DNA of 52,457 nt from Gulosibacter hominis (GCF_904842695.1 NZ_CAJGWQ010000014.1:1-52457); one strand, 5' to 3'; positions 39,434 to 49,535 are shown, numbered from the stretch's first letter. Notes: generated from the sequence alone by a model not told the origin. Translations and numbers: made by a program.

Positions 39434-40555
39434 ATGCGGTCGGCGCGTGTGGGAGTAATCGGGCTCGGGTCAATCGGCGCGTTCGCGCTCTATGAGCTGG
39501 TGAAGCGCGGAGCCGATGTTGTTGGGTTTGAAGCGTTCGGTATCGGCAACGACCTTTCGGCGGTGGGTGGCGAAACCCGCCTTTTTCGACGCCTGTACCG
39601 AGAGGGTGCGGCCTATCGCAAGCTGATCGAGCGCTCACTCGAGCTGTGGCGAGAATCGGCCCAGCGGCTGCCCGGCTCGTTTGTGCAGTGCGGCGCGCTT
39701 TCGATCGTGCCGCGGGGCTCGATGTACGCCTACGATCTCGAGGCCTATGCCGAAGAGTTTGGCGTGGCCTATGAGGCGCTGGATCCGGACGAAATTGCGA
39801 CACGATTCCCGCAGTTCGCGCAGGCGCACGGCGATATCGGCTATTTCGACCCCGACGGCGGGTTTGTGCGCACCGACCTGGTGGTACGGGATGCGGCCGA
39901 CCGGGCGCTCGATCTTGGCGCGACGGTGATCGAAAACCCGGTACGACTCATTGAGCGGCACGGTGACGGGGTGGTGGTGCACACCGAATCGGGTGCGTGG
40001 CTATTTAACCGAGTCATTGTTGCCGCCGGTGCCCGCACGGTGCAGATCCTGCCGCAGCTGGCGGCGGTTGCCAGCCCCGAGCTGCAAATCATGACCTGGT
40101 TCCAGGCTGATGATCCTGAACTTTTCCGTGCCGGCAGGATGCCCGTGTTCATTCGTGAGGGCGCCGGTTTTCACGCCTATGGCGCACCCTCGCTCGATGG
40201 TTTGCACGTGAAGGTTTCGGGCCTGACCGAGCGCCGTCGTGCCGAGTTTACGGGGCTCACTTACGACCAGTTTGTAACGCGCGAAGACCTACTCGCCTGC
40301 GAGGCCGGCATTCCTCGGGTGCTGAATGGGATGCATCCGCTGCCGGTGCGCACCGCAATCTATCCCGAGCTGTACGCGCACGACAATCGTTTTATTCTCG
40401 ATTACGTTGATGACGATCAGCGCATCTTTGCGGCCACCGCGTTCTCGGGCAAGGGCTTCAAAATGGCGAATGCAATCGGTGAGTATATTGCTCGGGTGTT
40501 TTTTGACGAGACGCCGATTGACCCTGATTTTCAATTGGCTCGGTTCGGGAACTAA
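39434..40555 (+). CDS. FAD-dependent amine oxidase, sarcosine-oxidase-like
   Basis: A 373-residue FAD oxidoreductase of the DAO/monomeric sarcosine oxidase type. It starts with the dinucleotide-binding fold VGVIGLGSIGAFALYELVKRGADVVGFEA. It has GETRLFRRLYREG, as in sarcosine and N-methyltryptophan oxidases, and ends with AFSGKGFKMANAIGEY. The Cys that covalently holds FAD in monomeric sarcosine oxidase (CxYT) aligns with TAIYPE here, so the Cys is replaced by Ala and FAD is probably non-covalent. Substrate is unknown. ATG 39434 is chosen for its GGGGAG site and the usual distance to the Rossmann motif. The EamA transporter follows after 46 bp, likely in the same unit. Confidence 0.85.
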   Translation: MRSARVGVIGLGSIGAFALYELVKRGADVVGFEAFGIGNDLSAVGGETRLFRRLYREGAAYRKLIERSLELWRESAQRLPGSFVQCGALSIVPRGSMYAYDLEAYAEEFGVAYEALDPDEIATRFPQFAQAHGDIGYFDPDGGFVRTDLVVRDAADRALDLGATVIENPVRLIERHGDGVVVHTESGAWLFNRVIVAAGARTVQILPQLAAVASPELQIMTWFQADDPELFRAGRMPVFIREGAGFHAYGAPSLDGLHVKVSGLTERRRAEFTGLTYDQFVTREDLLACEAGIPRVLNGMHPLPVRTAIYPELYAHDNRFILDYVDDDQRIFAATAFSGKGFKMANAIGEYIARVFFDETPIDPDFQLARFGN

Positions 40556-40601
40556 CCGCATTCAGAGCGCTCGTAGCTGCGAATAGTTTGGGAGGGGTGC
40601 C

Positions 40602-41744
40602 GTGTCGCGCAGCCGGAACACGGGGATGGTTATTGCGGTGTTAACCGCGATTGCGTTTTCAGGGTCGGGCCCCTTCGCAAAACCGCTGATGCTTGCCGGC
40701 TGGTCACCCAACGCGGTGGTTGTGATGCGGTTGGCTGCGGCCGCGCTGGTGGTGATGCCGGTTGCACTGTGGCAGACGCGCGCCGATTTGAGCGTGTGGT
40801 GGCGGCGCTGGCGCTGGATTATTGGCTACGGTGCGATCGCGCTGGCGGCGGCGCAGCTGTTTTATTATTCGGCGGTGGCGAGGATGCCGGTGAGTATGGC
40901 GCTGCTCATCCAGTACTTGTCGCCGGTTTTGATGCTGATGGCAGCGTGGGGATACACGAAATATCGCCCGGCCGCGCTTTCGCTAGTCGGTTCGGCACTG
41001 TCGGTGATCGGGCTCGTGTTTGCCCTGGATGTGTTCGGTTCGGGGGAGGGACTCGACCCGATCGGTATTTTGCTTGCCACCCTGTCGATGCTCGCGGTGT
41101 GCGGCTACTACCTGATTGCCGCGGCTATTCCGGATGATTTGCCACCCACCGCGCTCATTGGCGGCGGTTTGGTGGTGGCAGCTTTGGCAACCGGACTCGT
41201 CGGTGTTAGTGGTTTGGCGCCGCTGGAATTCCATTTCGGCACGGTCGAGCTGTTGAATCAGCAGGCCCCGTGGTGGGTGTCGATGGCGGTTGTGGTGCTT
41301 GTTGGCACCGTCGGCGGCTACCTCGGTGGGGTGGCTGCGGCAAAAATTCTTGGCTCGCGGCTGGCCTCGTTTTTCGGAATTTTGGAGGTGCTCGCGGCGA
41401 TCGGTGTTTCGGCGATTTTGCTTGCCGAACTGCCTACTTCTAGCCAGCTGATTGGCGCGGCGCTGGTGATTGGCGGTGTGGTGTGCGTGCGACTCGCGCC
41501 CGATACGGTCACCGTCGAAGCACCGCTTGGTCCGGTTACCGCACCGATTACGCTGCCGCTCAATGAAGAAGAGTTCGAGGTGTTGCGCGAGCTGGAAGAG
41601 GCGGAGCCAATTACCGCCAGCATCCCGGTTATTCGCGACGACTCGACACTCGCCGGGGGAGTCGATCAGTCGGTTGGGCCGACGCTGCCGCAACCCACCG
41701 TTGCAGACGAGCCGGGCGCTGAAGACGGGGATGCGCGGCGGTAG
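40602..41744 (+). CDS. EamA/DMT-family transporter with C-terminal extension
   Basis: A 380-residue drug/metabolite transporter with about ten helices in two EamA repeats over residues 5-300. Landmarks are FSGSGPFAKPLM, VSMALLIQYLSPVLMLM and the second-repeat ALVIGGVVCVRLA. Residues about 305-380 are a hydrophilic Pro/Glu/Thr-rich cytoplasmic tail not usual for the family. GTG 40602 follows GGAGG at 40591-40595. Its position behind the flavoprotein gene suggests it could import or export that enzyme's substrate or product; this is inference. Confidence 0.87.
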   Translation: MSRSRNTGMVIAVLTAIAFSGSGPFAKPLMLAGWSPNAVVVMRLAAAALVVMPVALWQTRADLSVWWRRWRWIIGYGAIALAAAQLFYYSAVARMPVSMALLIQYLSPVLMLMAAWGYTKYRPAALSLVGSALSVIGLVFALDVFGSGEGLDPIGILLATLSMLAVCGYYLIAAAIPDDLPPTALIGGGLVVAALATGLVGVSGLAPLEFHFGTVELLNQQAPWWVSMAVVVLVGTVGGYLGGVAAAKILGSRLASFFGILEVLAAIGVSAILLAELPTSSQLIGAALVIGGVVCVRLAPDTVTVEAPLGPVTAPITLPLNEEEFEVLRELEEAEPITASIPVIRDDSTLAGGVDQSVGPTLPQPTVADEPGAEDGDARR

Positions 41745-41802
41745 CGCTCGCGGCCCAACGAGGGCATTACCGGGCAGCTGTGAAATGCATCCGAATGAAA
41801 AA

Positions 41803-41830
41803 CTGACCGTAAGGTTGGGGGCGTTAGACT
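41803..41830 (+). promoter_or_regulatory. Probable sucC promoter
   Basis: CTGACC (41803-41808) and TAGACT (41825-41830) are spaced by 16 bp, giving a leader of about 130 nt. The gap 41745-41968 holds no gene. Confidence 0.45.
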
Positions 41831-41939
41831 TCGGGACTGGATGCGTGCCGGCTCACCAGGGTGCGAAGCTGTGGTGCGGTGCCGCGCCTCTAGTTTTTAG
41901 TTAGGGCTCGGGTGGATAACCAGCCGAGGAGTCGATCGA

Positions 41940-41954
41940 CGCGGCTCAGCCGCG
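41940..41954 (+). promoter_or_regulatory. Hairpin just before the sucC ribosome binding site
   Basis: CGCGGCT-C-AGCCGCG is a perfect palindrome ending a few bases before GGGAAG and the GTG start. It could limit translation or bind a dimeric regulator. Confidence 0.4.
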
Positions 41955-41968
41955 GATGGGAAGTCAAC

Positions 41969-43141
41969 GTGGATCTTTTCGAGTACCAGGCGCGCGACCT
42001 GTTTGAAGCGCACGGCGTTCCGGTGCTGGCCGGTATTGTCGCAGACACCCCCGAAGCAGCGCGCGCTGCCGCTGAGCAGCTGGGCGGCGTGACCGTCGTC
42101 AAAGCACAGGTGAAAATCGGTGGTCGCGGTAAGGCCGGTGGCGTCAAGGTGGCAAAGAACCCCGACGAGGCGTTCGCTGCCGCGCAGCAGATACTCGGCC
42201 TCGACATCAAGGGGCACATTGTTGAGCGCGTGATGGTTGCAGCCGGTGCCAATATCGCCGAAGAGTACTACTTCTCGGTGCTGCTCGACCGCGCCAACCG
42301 CAACTACCTCGCCATGTGCTCGGTCGAGGGCGGTATGGAAATCGAGCAGCTCGCTGCCGAGCGCCCCGAGGCGCTGGCTCGCGTCGCCGTTGACCCGATC
42401 GTGGGGATCGATGAGGCGAAGGCCCGCGAAATTGTGGCGCAGGCCGGTTTTGAGGCCGAGACGGCCGAAAAGGTTGTGCCCGTGCTGCAGAAGCTCTACG
42501 AGGTGTACCGCGACGAGGATGCAACCCTCGTTGAGGTGAACCCGCTCGTGCTCACCGCCGAGGGCGATGTGATTGCGCTCGACGGTAAGGTCACGCTTGA
42601 CGACAATGCCGAGTTCCGTCACCCCGACCACGAGTCGCTGCGCGTCGCCGCCGGCGGTCTCGACCCGCTCGAAGAAAAGGCGAAAGCGCACGACCTCAAC
42701 TACGTCAAACTCGACGGTCAGGTTGGTGTTATCGGTAACGGCGCCGGGCTTGTCATGTCGACGCTCGACGTTGTGGCTGGCGCTGGCGAAAAGCACGGCG
42801 GGATGAAGCCCGCGAACTTCCTTGACATCGGTGGCGGCGCGTCGGCCGAGGTGATGGCTGCCGGTCTCGACGTCATTCTCGGCGACGAGCAGGTCAAGAG
42901 CGTGTTCGTGAACGTTTTCGGTGGTATCACCGCCTGTGACGCCGTCGCCAACGGTATTGTCGGCGCGCTCAAGACGCTCGGTGACACTGCATCGAAGCCG
43001 CTCGTGGTGCGTCTTGACGGCAACAACGTTGAGGCCGGCCGCGCCATCCTCGACGAATTCAACCACCCGCTGGTCACCGTGGTCGCCACCATGGATGAGG
43101 CCGCCGACAAGGCCGCTGAGCTCGCAGCAGCTGCCGCCTAG
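41969..43141 (+). CDS. sucC: Succinate-CoA ligase (ADP-forming) beta subunit
   Basis: SucC binds the nucleotide in the enzyme that interconverts succinyl-CoA and succinate in the TCA cycle. The 390-residue protein starts [19 protein letters not shown], continues with [18 protein letters not shown] of the ATP-grasp domain, and has the later NIFGGI-type [14 protein letters not shown] of the C-terminal domain. The frame is open to 41912. GTG 41969 is chosen because homologues begin VDLFEYQA and a GGGAAG site precedes it. sucD follows after 30 bp. Confidence 0.96.
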   Translation: MDLFEYQARDLFEAHGVPVLAGIVADTPEAARAAAEQLGGVTVVKAQVKIGGRGKAGGVKVAKNPDEAFAAAQQILGLDIKGHIVERVMVAAGANIAEEYYFSVLLDRANRNYLAMCSVEGGMEIEQLAAERPEALARVAVDPIVGIDEAKAREIVAQAGFEAETAEKVVPVLQKLYEVYRDEDATLVEVNPLVLTAEGDVIALDGKVTLDDNAEFRHPDHESLRVAAGGLDPLEEKAKAHDLNYVKLDGQVGVIGNGAGLVMSTLDVVAGAGEKHGGMKPANFLDIGGGASAEVMAAGLDVILGDEQVKSVFVNVFGGITACDAVANGIVGALKTLGDTASKPLVVRLDGNNVEAGRAILDEFNHPLVTVVATMDEAADKAAELAAAAA

Positions 43142-43171
43142 CCCGAAGCTACCGATTAAGGATTTAACAAC

Positions 43172-44056
43172 ATGGCAATTTTTCTTGACGAAAACTCAGT
43201 CATCATCGTCCAGGGCATCACGGGCTCGGAGGGTTCGAAGCACGCAACCCGCATGCTCGAGGCCGGTGCCAATGTCGTGGGCGGCACGAACCCCCGCAAG
43301 GCTGGCCAGACCATCGAGCTCGCCGGTAAAGAACTGCCGATTTTTGGCACCGTAAAAGAAGCGATGGACGCCACCGGCGCCAATGTGTCGGTCATTTTTG
43401 TGCCGCCGGCATTCGCCAAGGATGCGATCATCGAGGCCGCCGAGGCTGAGATTGGTCTGGCTGTTGCGATCACCGAGGGTATTCCGGTGCGCGACGCCGC
43501 CGAAGCGTTCACTCGCGTGCAGGAAATCGGTAAGACCCGTCTGATCGGCCCCAACTGCCCGGGCATCATCACCCCCGAGGTTTCGCTGGCCGGTATCACT
43601 CCCGCCAACATCACCGGCTCGGGCCCGATCGGTCTCGTGTCGAAGTCGGGCACGCTGACCTATCAGATGATGTACGAGCTGCGCGAGATCGGTATTTCGA
43701 CCGCAATCGGTATTGGTGGCGACCCGGTGATCGGCACCACGCACATTGATGCGCTTGCTGCTTTCGAGGCCGACCCCAACACCAAGGCCATCGTGATGAT
43801 TGGTGAAATCGGTGGTGACGCTGAGGAACGTGCCGCCGAATACATCAAGGCGAACGTCACCAAGCCCGTTGTTGGCTATGTTGCTGGTTTCACGGCGCCG
43901 GAGGGCAAGACCATGGGGCACGCCGGTGCAATTGTTACCGGGTCGGCCGGTACCGCGCAGGCCAAAAAAGAAGCCCTCGAGGCTGCTGGCGTGCGCGTGG
44001 GTACCACTCCCACCGAAACTGCCAACATCATGAAGGAGATCTTCGCCGGGCTCTAA
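43172..44056 (+). CDS. sucD: Succinate-CoA ligase (ADP-forming) alpha subunit
   Basis: SucD carries the CoA site and the phosphorylated histidine of succinyl-CoA synthetase. The 294-residue protein has [18 protein letters not shown] for CoA binding, [10 protein letters not shown], and H250 in GHAGAIVTG, the phosphohistidine. It is normal in length. It forms an operon with sucC and is followed at once by a strong terminator, so expression is separate from the DUF6350-purN-purH cluster downstream. Confidence 0.97.
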   Translation: MAIFLDENSVIIVQGITGSEGSKHATRMLEAGANVVGGTNPRKAGQTIELAGKELPIFGTVKEAMDATGANVSVIFVPPAFAKDAIIEAAEAEIGLAVAITEGIPVRDAAEAFTRVQEIGKTRLIGPNCPGIITPEVSLAGITPANITGSGPIGLVSKSGTLTYQMMYELREIGISTAIGIGGDPVIGTTHIDALAAFEADPNTKAIVMIGEIGGDAEERAAEYIKANVTKPVVGYVAGFTAPEGKTMGHAGAIVTGSAGTAQAKKEALEAAGVRVGTTPTETANIMKEIFAGL

Positions 44057-44080
44057 TCCCAGCGCCTGTTTTAGGTCTTG

Positions 44081-44124
44081 CACCTCGGGGTCGGCAGCGG
44101 CAGCTTCCGACCCCGAGGTGTTTT
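44081..44124 (+). terminator. Strong intrinsic terminator after sucD
   Basis: A perfect 14-bp stem (44081-44094 with 44107-44120), a 12-base loop and TTTT. Confidence 0.92.
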
Positions 44125-44207
44125 GTGTGTCGAACGGTCGAGCGTTCAGCGGCGCTCCGGTTCGATGCGGCGTTTGCTGCGCCCGAGTCGACTACTCTCA
44201 GAACGCA

Positions 44208-45878
44208 ATGTTTCGGCCACTGACTCTCATCTCACTCATCGCCGACGCTCTGCTCTGCGTCGCGGTGGGACTTGGCGTACCGGCGCTTGTGGGTGCGATC
44301 AATTGGCTTGCCACGCAGGGATGGGTTGACACTCCGTTTAGCGCGATCATTACGGCTGCAACCGCGGTTTGGGGGCTCGGGCTGGGCGGTGAGGTGACGT
44401 TCACGATTGATCCGGCCACCTACCCGCAGCTCGGGCTTGCCGAGCCGTTCAGCTTCATGGTTTCGGTAGCCCCGCTGCTATTTACGGTGCTTATCGCCGT
44501 GTTCGGCTGGCGTGCCGGTGCACGAATGACGATTGATGAAAACGAACTGCCCTGGTTTGAATTTGTGATCGGCGTTGCGGCATTTGTTGGGGCCGCTGTG
44601 GTTTCGCTACAGCTCACCACCCCCGATGTGGTGGCCGTCAATGTTACGAGCGCGGTCGTGCCGGGCGCCCTGGCCTGGCTGCTGGCGATGCTTGCCGGGA
44701 TGCGAGTATGGGAATTCATCCCCTGGGAGCGCTGGCTTGGCGAGAAGACCGATCTTGTGTTCGAACTTGCCGGGCGTGCGGCTCGCGTTGCCGCGGGGCT
44801 GGTTGTTGGGGTTTTTGGGTTGGCGTCGCTGGCGCTTTTGGTGGCGTTTTTTATCGGCACCGGACGTGTTATCGCGCTGCAGCAGGCGCTGCAATTGGAT
44901 ATTTCGGGTGTGGTCACCGTGGGGCTTGCGCACCTGGCGTATTTGCCCACCGCTGTGGTGTGGGCAGCGTCGTGGCTGCTCGGCTCGGGTTTCGCGCTCG
45001 GTGAGGGAGCGTATTCGCAGCTCGGTGGTACCCACGCCGGTCCGCTGCCGGCGATTCCGCTGCTCGGGCTGGTTCCCGAGGGTGAGCTGCCGGCACTGTG
45101 GGCGCTTGTGGCGCTACCGCTGGCGCTGGCAATTGCACTGTGCCTGATCGACCGGATGCTGTCGCCGAATGACGCTGACCGGCCCTGGTATTTGCGGCTG
45201 CTGCCCGGTGCTGTTGGCGGACTGCTGGCTGCGGTGGCGCTATCGCTGTGTGGGGTATTGGCGCGTGGTTCGCTTGGCCCCGGTCGGCTGAGTGATTTTG
45301 GCCCGCATCCGGGGTGGATGCTCTTGGCTGCGGTTTTGATTTTTATGGTGGCTGCGTGCGTGGGCACTTTCGTGCCGCTTGAGATGATCGGGATGGATGC
45401 TGCCGCTAAGGTGCTGCGGCCGGCCCCGGTAGCCTCGACCGCAACCCAACAGGGCGAGACTGTGACTTCGCCCGCGGCCCGCGAACCGGCCGAAGCGAAG
45501 CCGCCAGTGTCGCCAGTTTGGCCGGGGTCGCCGGGGGAGACAGTGTTACCGGTGTCGTCTCGGGAACCGGGGCTGTCGTGGTTTACCGATGACCCGTTCG
45601 AGGCTGAGCCGTACGCGGCCGAGATTGATGAGCACTACCCGGTCGCACAACCAGAGGTCAGTCAGCCAGAGGGGAGCGGCGATAGGGCGAAACGGCCGGA
45701 TGCGCACTGGTCGCGAGCGGACGGCTCTGCTGCCGTGGATGCGAGCGAAGGCGCGGCCGGTGACGGCCGAAAGGCCCAGCGCCGCGACCCGAAAGAGGTG
45801 TCTCGCCGCGATCTGTCTGAAGTGCTGCGGCGCCCCGATGAGCCCGATATTTACGCCGATCTCGATGAGGATCTCTAA
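44208..45878 (+). CDS. DUF6350 polytopic membrane protein
   Basis: A 556-residue membrane protein of the DUF6350 family, usually found between sucD and purN/purH in actinobacteria, as here. About ten hydrophobic segments span residues 10-415, with no catalytic motif that I recognise. Residues about 420-556 are a hydrophilic, acidic, Pro/Ser-rich cytoplasmic tail ending DIYADLDEDL. ATG 44208 lies 9 bp after TACTCT, so the message may be nearly leaderless; an upstream open frame from 44118 overlaps the terminator region and is rejected. Function unknown. It precedes purN by 55 bp. Confidence 0.78.
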   Translation: MFRPLTLISLIADALLCVAVGLGVPALVGAINWLATQGWVDTPFSAIITAATAVWGLGLGGEVTFTIDPATYPQLGLAEPFSFMVSVAPLLFTVLIAVFGWRAGARMTIDENELPWFEFVIGVAAFVGAAVVSLQLTTPDVVAVNVTSAVVPGALAWLLAMLAGMRVWEFIPWERWLGEKTDLVFELAGRAARVAAGLVVGVFGLASLALLVAFFIGTGRVIALQQALQLDISGVVTVGLAHLAYLPTAVVWAASWLLGSGFALGEGAYSQLGGTHAGPLPAIPLLGLVPEGELPALWALVALPLALAIALCLIDRMLSPNDADRPWYLRLLPGAVGGLLAAVALSLCGVLARGSLGPGRLSDFGPHPGWMLLAAVLIFMVAACVGTFVPLEMIGMDAAAKVLRPAPVASTATQQGETVTSPAAREPAEAKPPVSPVWPGSPGETVLPVSSREPGLSWFTDDPFEAEPYAAEIDEHYPVAQPEVSQPEGSGDRAKRPDAHWSRADGSAAVDASEGAAGDGRKAQRRDPKEVSRRDLSEVLRRPDEPDIYADLDEDL

Positions 45879-45921
45879 TCGGGGGCGGTTGTCTCGCCGC
45901 CGCCCATCGGCGCCGGCGCGA

Positions 45922-45927
45922 TAAGCT
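45922..45927 (+). promoter_or_regulatory. -10 box of a likely leaderless purN promoter
   Basis: TAAGCT ends 6 bp before the purN GTG. GGAG lies only 2 bp from the start, too close to be a normal Shine-Dalgarno site. Confidence 0.45.
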
Positions 45928-45933
45928 GGAGCG

Positions 45934-46539
45934 GTGCTGAAGCTCGTAGTTCTTATCTCTGGGTCGGGAACGAACCTGCAGGCGCTACTCGAAGCGCTCG
46001 AGGCATCGCAGGCCACACCAAACCCGATCGCCGCTCGCGTGGTCGCAATCGGTGCCGACTCACCGCGAGCTAACTTGGCCTTCGCAGACGAACTTGGCAT
46101 TCCAGCTTTTATCGTCAACCCGGCCGACTACGACAGTCGCGCCAGCTGGGGCGACGCGCTACTCGAAGCAGTGCAGCAGCACCAGCCCGACCTCACCGTG
46201 CTCAGTGGCTTTATGCGCCTGGTGCCGCCGCGGTTTGTGGCGGCCCTGGCACCGGCACTGCTCAACACGCATCCGGCCTACCTACCTGAATTTCCCGGCG
46301 CACACGCGGTGCGCGACGCCCTCGCAGCCGGCGCCACCCAGACCGGGGCCACCATCATGATCGTCGACAACGGTGTCGACACCGGCCCAATCATTGATCA
46401 GGTTCGCATCCTCATCGAACCCGACGATCACGAAACTACACTTCACAACCGCATCAAAGTAGCCGAACGAAAGCTACTCATCGACACGGTGCGCGGCATC
46501 GCCGACGGCACCATCAACCTGGAGGAAATCACGGCATGA
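45934..46539 (+). CDS. purN: Phosphoribosylglycinamide formyltransferase
   Basis: PurN transfers a formyl group from 10-formyl-THF to GAR in purine synthesis. The 201-residue protein has [17 protein letters not shown] at the N-terminus, [10 protein letters not shown], and [22 protein letters not shown], which includes the catalytic Asn and His. Then comes [13 protein letters not shown] with the catalytic Asp. Its stop overlaps the purH start (GCATGA), so the two purine enzymes are coupled. Length and motifs are normal. Confidence 0.96.
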   Translation: MLKLVVLISGSGTNLQALLEALEASQATPNPIAARVVAIGADSPRANLAFADELGIPAFIVNPADYDSRASWGDALLEAVQQHQPDLTVLSGFMRLVPPRFVAALAPALLNTHPAYLPEFPGAHAVRDALAAGATQTGATIMIVDNGVDTGPIIDQVRILIEPDDHETTLHNRIKVAERKLLIDTVRGIADGTINLEEITA

Positions 46540-48152
46540 GCGCCCCTAAAATCACCGAACCACGTCGGGAACGCGACCGAATCACCGTTCGCCGCGCGCT
46601 CATTAGCGTGAGCGACAAAACCCGTGTCGAAGAACTCGCCGCCGCAATCCACGCCGCCGGCGCCGAAATTGTTTCGACCGGCTCCACCGCATCCCGCATC
46701 CGTGAGGCCGGCATCCCCGTAACCGATGCCGCCGAGGTAACCGGATTCCCTGAAATTCTTGACGGCCGCGTAAAAACCCTGCACCCGCACGTTCACGGCG
46801 GGCTGCTCGCCGACCTGCGTCTCGCCTCGCACGAACAGCAGCTCGACGAACTTGGCATCGCGCCGTTCGAACTCGTCGTCGTCAACCTGTACCCCTTCGC
46901 CCAAACCATCGCCGCCGGCGCCGAATACGACGACGCGGTTGAACAGATCGACATCGGCGGCCCGGCCATGGTGCGCGCCGCAGCGAAAAACCACGCCAAT
47001 GTGGCGATCGTCGTCAACCCCGACCGCTACGACGACATCATCGCCGCGCTCGCGGCTGGCGGCACCACCTACCAGCAGCGCCGCGAACTCGCATCCGCAG
47101 CATTCGCGCACACCGCCGAATACGACACCACCGTCGCCAACTGGTTTGCTGAACAACTCGCCACCGACGAGCCCGAAACCGGCGGCACTCTCCCCGCCCG
47201 GCTCGAAGTGGCGGCCACCCGCGCCGCCGAGCTGCGCTACGGCGAAAACTCGCACCAGCAGGCCGCCCTCTACACCTTCGACGGCGGTGCCGGCATCGCC
47301 CAGGCAACACAGCTGCACGGTAAAGAAATGTCGTACAACAACTACGTTGACGCCGACGCAGCCCTGCGCGCAGCCTACGACTTCACGGTGCCAGCAGTGG
47401 CCATCATCAAACACGCCAACCCCTGCGGTATTGCCATCGCTCCCGCCGGGCTCGATGACGCCGCCGCCATCGCCGAAGCACACCGCCGGGCCCACGCCTG
47501 CGACCCGCTCTCGGCATTCGGCGGGGTAGTGGCAGCCAACCGCGAAGTGTCACTCGAAATGGCTCAGACCCTCAGCGAAATTTTTACCGAAGTGGTTGTA
47601 GCCCCGAGCTTTGCCGCCGAAGCGGTCGAAGTGCTCGCCAAGAAGAAAAATATCCGCCTGCTGCAGCTGCCCGCCGGCTACCGCCGCGAAGACACCGAGC
47701 TGCGGCAGATCTCCGGCGGCCTGCTCGCACAAACCCCCGACCGTTTCCCGGCAGCGGGGTTCTCGGCTAACTGGGAACTCGTCACCGGCCCCGCCGCTGA
47801 CGTCGAAACCCTGCGCGATCTCGAATTTGCGTGGATCGCCTCGCGCGCCGTGAAATCGAATGCGATTTTGCTCGCCAACCAGGGCGCCTCGGTGGGCGTC
47901 GGCATGGGGCAGGTGAACCGGGTCGACTCGTGTCACCTCGCGGTGAGTCGCGCTGGCGACCGCGCACAGGGTGCCGTGGCCGCATCCGACGCGTTTTTCC
48001 CGTTCGCAGACGGCCTGCAGGTACTCATTGACGGTGGCGTGCGCGCCGTCGTGCAGCCGGGCGGTTCGATCCGCGACGATGAAGTGAAAGCCGCCGCCGA
48101 AGCGGCCGGGCTCACCATGTACTTCACCGGTGAGCGCCACTTCTTCCACTAG
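46536..48152 (+). CDS. purH: Bifunctional AICAR transformylase / IMP cyclohydrolase
   Basis: PurH catalyses the last two steps to IMP. The 538-residue protein has an MGS-like IMP cyclohydrolase domain at about 18-165 ([41 protein letters not shown]). The transformylase domain follows ([44 protein letters not shown]). The protein ends [16 protein letters not shown]-like, as usual for PurH. The IMP it makes is the substrate of GuaB in the same window. It is coupled to purN by overlap. Confidence 0.97.
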   Translation: MSAPKITEPRRERDRITVRRALISVSDKTRVEELAAAIHAAGAEIVSTGSTASRIREAGIPVTDAAEVTGFPEILDGRVKTLHPHVHGGLLADLRLASHEQQLDELGIAPFELVVVNLYPFAQTIAAGAEYDDAVEQIDIGGPAMVRAAAKNHANVAIVVNPDRYDDIIAALAAGGTTYQQRRELASAAFAHTAEYDTTVANWFAEQLATDEPETGGTLPARLEVAATRAAELRYGENSHQQAALYTFDGGAGIAQATQLHGKEMSYNNYVDADAALRAAYDFTVPAVAIIKHANPCGIAIAPAGLDDAAAIAEAHRRAHACDPLSAFGGVVAANREVSLEMAQTLSEIFTEVVVAPSFAAEAVEVLAKKKNIRLLQLPAGYRREDTELRQISGGLLAQTPDRFPAAGFSANWELVTGPAADVETLRDLEFAWIASRAVKSNAILLANQGASVGVGMGQVNRVDSCHLAVSRAGDRAQGAVAASDAFFPFADGLQVLIDGGVRAVVQPGGSIRDDEVKAAAEAAGLTMYFTGERHFFH

Positions 48153-48257
48153 GAAAGCGCCGCTCGCAAAAACCCGCACCTCGGCTGTCGCACGGTCTGC
48201 AACAACCGCCGTGCGGCAGCATCCCGCCAGACTGACAACCAGACTGAAAGAAGCTCC

Positions 48258-49499
48258 GTGGCCCGTATCGCTCAACCCACCCACGCCGCACTGGGAGCCG
48301 CACTCGCGGCCGCGGCCGTAACCCTCGCCGGCACCCTGCTCATCACGAACCAGCGTGACCTCACCTTCGTGCTCTCACCCTTCGAGACGTTCGGTCGGGC
48401 ACTCGGGGTGGCCGCAATGCCGGTGCTGTTCTACCTGGTGCTGATGTTTGTAGCGGGCGCGCTCGGCTGGCTGCGCAGCTGGTGGCAGGGCGCATTGGCG
48501 GGACTCGTATCGGTGGTTGTCGGCGGCGCGCTCGGGCACGTCATCCTCATCATCACCAATGGTGCGCAGCTTGATGGCGCAGCCTGGGGCGCCGTGTTCG
48601 CCGAGTTTTTTGGACTGAGCTTCCCCTACGCCATGACCGGTATTTTGACCGCGGCACTGCTGGCACCGCCGGTGTACCGCTCGCTCGCGTGGCTGCAACC
48701 AGGCACGCAGCGCCTGGTCGGCAATGTTGCAGCCCCGGTTTCAACGAGCGCCGCAGGTTCGGCATTCGTGCGCATCCCGTCGCAGGCGATGCTCGACGCC
48801 GCCGCCAACGATGACGCCCGCGAAGCACTCAACGCCCAGTGGGAAGCGATGGTCGCAGCGTTTGAATCACACGGCTGGGGCACCGAGGCAATTGCCGAGG
48901 CTGCGCACGAACAGCAGTCGGTTTTCGTTGGGGATGCGGCACTCGTCATCGGTGAACAGGTTGTGCTCGCACGGCCCAAACAGGATGCTCGCCGTGCCGA
49001 ACTCGCCGATGTGCGCGAGGTGCTCGTGGGCGCCGGCGCGGTGCTGGAAGAGCTCGAGGCGCCGGCGTTTTTTGACCCGGCCGATGTGTTGGTGAGTGAC
49101 ACTACCGTCTATGTGGGTGTGGGCGGGGCAACCAACGCGAGCGCGGTGCGGCAGCTGCGTCGCCTGGTCACGCCCCGCGGTTACCGAGTGGTATCGGTGC
49201 CGGTGGTTTCGGGGATGCATCTGAGCGAGGTGGCCTCGGTGCTACCAGACGGTGCCGTGCTGGTGTGGCCGGCCGCGATTGCGCTGCCGGAGACGCTTGG
49301 CGGGTTCATCCCGGTGCCCGAAGCTCGCGGCGCGGCGACGGTTGCGTTCGATGAGTACACCATCGGGGTGTCGGCCGCCGCTCCCGAAACCGCCGAGCTG
49401 ATTCGCGGTCTGGGATACGACGTGGTCGAGCTGGAAATCAGTGAGTTTGAGGCGGCTGGTGGCTCGTTGCCGCGGCTCTCGCTTCGCTCTCGCGACTAG
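48258..49499 (+). CDS. Membrane-anchored DDAH-like protein without catalytic Cys
   Basis: A 413-residue fusion. Residues about 5-145 have four membrane helices. Residues about 175-413 resemble dimethylarginine dimethylaminohydrolase (DDAH): QQSVFVGDAALVIGE, ARPKQDARRAEL, YVGVGGATNASAVRQLRRL, then H321 in GMHLSEV at the place of the catalytic His. The C-terminal ISEFE...LSLR matches the DDAH end, but the catalytic Cys of the usual TCLS motif is R406 here (PRLSLR). The FVED motif is FVGDA. Dimethylargininase activity is therefore unlikely; a sensor or structural role is possible. I recall a membrane-plus-DDAH architecture with the Cys intact in related bacteria. GTG 48258 follows GAAAGAAG. It is 105 bp after purH. 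Confidence 0.8.
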   Translation: MARIAQPTHAALGAALAAAAVTLAGTLLITNQRDLTFVLSPFETFGRALGVAAMPVLFYLVLMFVAGALGWLRSWWQGALAGLVSVVVGGALGHVILIITNGAQLDGAAWGAVFAEFFGLSFPYAMTGILTAALLAPPVYRSLAWLQPGTQRLVGNVAAPVSTSAAGSAFVRIPSQAMLDAAANDDAREALNAQWEAMVAAFESHGWGTEAIAEAAHEQQSVFVGDAALVIGEQVVLARPKQDARRAELADVREVLVGAGAVLEELEAPAFFDPADVLVSDTTVYVGVGGATNASAVRQLRRLVTPRGYRVVSVPVVSGMHLSEVASVLPDGAVLVWPAAIALPETLGGFIPVPEARGAATVAFDEYTIGVSAAAPETAELIRGLGYDVVELEISEFEAAGGSLPRLSLRSRD

Positions 49500-49509
49500 T
49501 GTTCGTGAG

Positions 49510-49535
49510 GCCCGTTGCTTATTTAAGTAACGGGC
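49510..49535 (+). terminator. Hairpin after the DDAH-like gene
   Basis: An 11-bp stem (49510-49520 with 49525-49535, one G-U pair) with an ATTT loop between convergent genes. No T-run follows. Confidence 0.6.
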
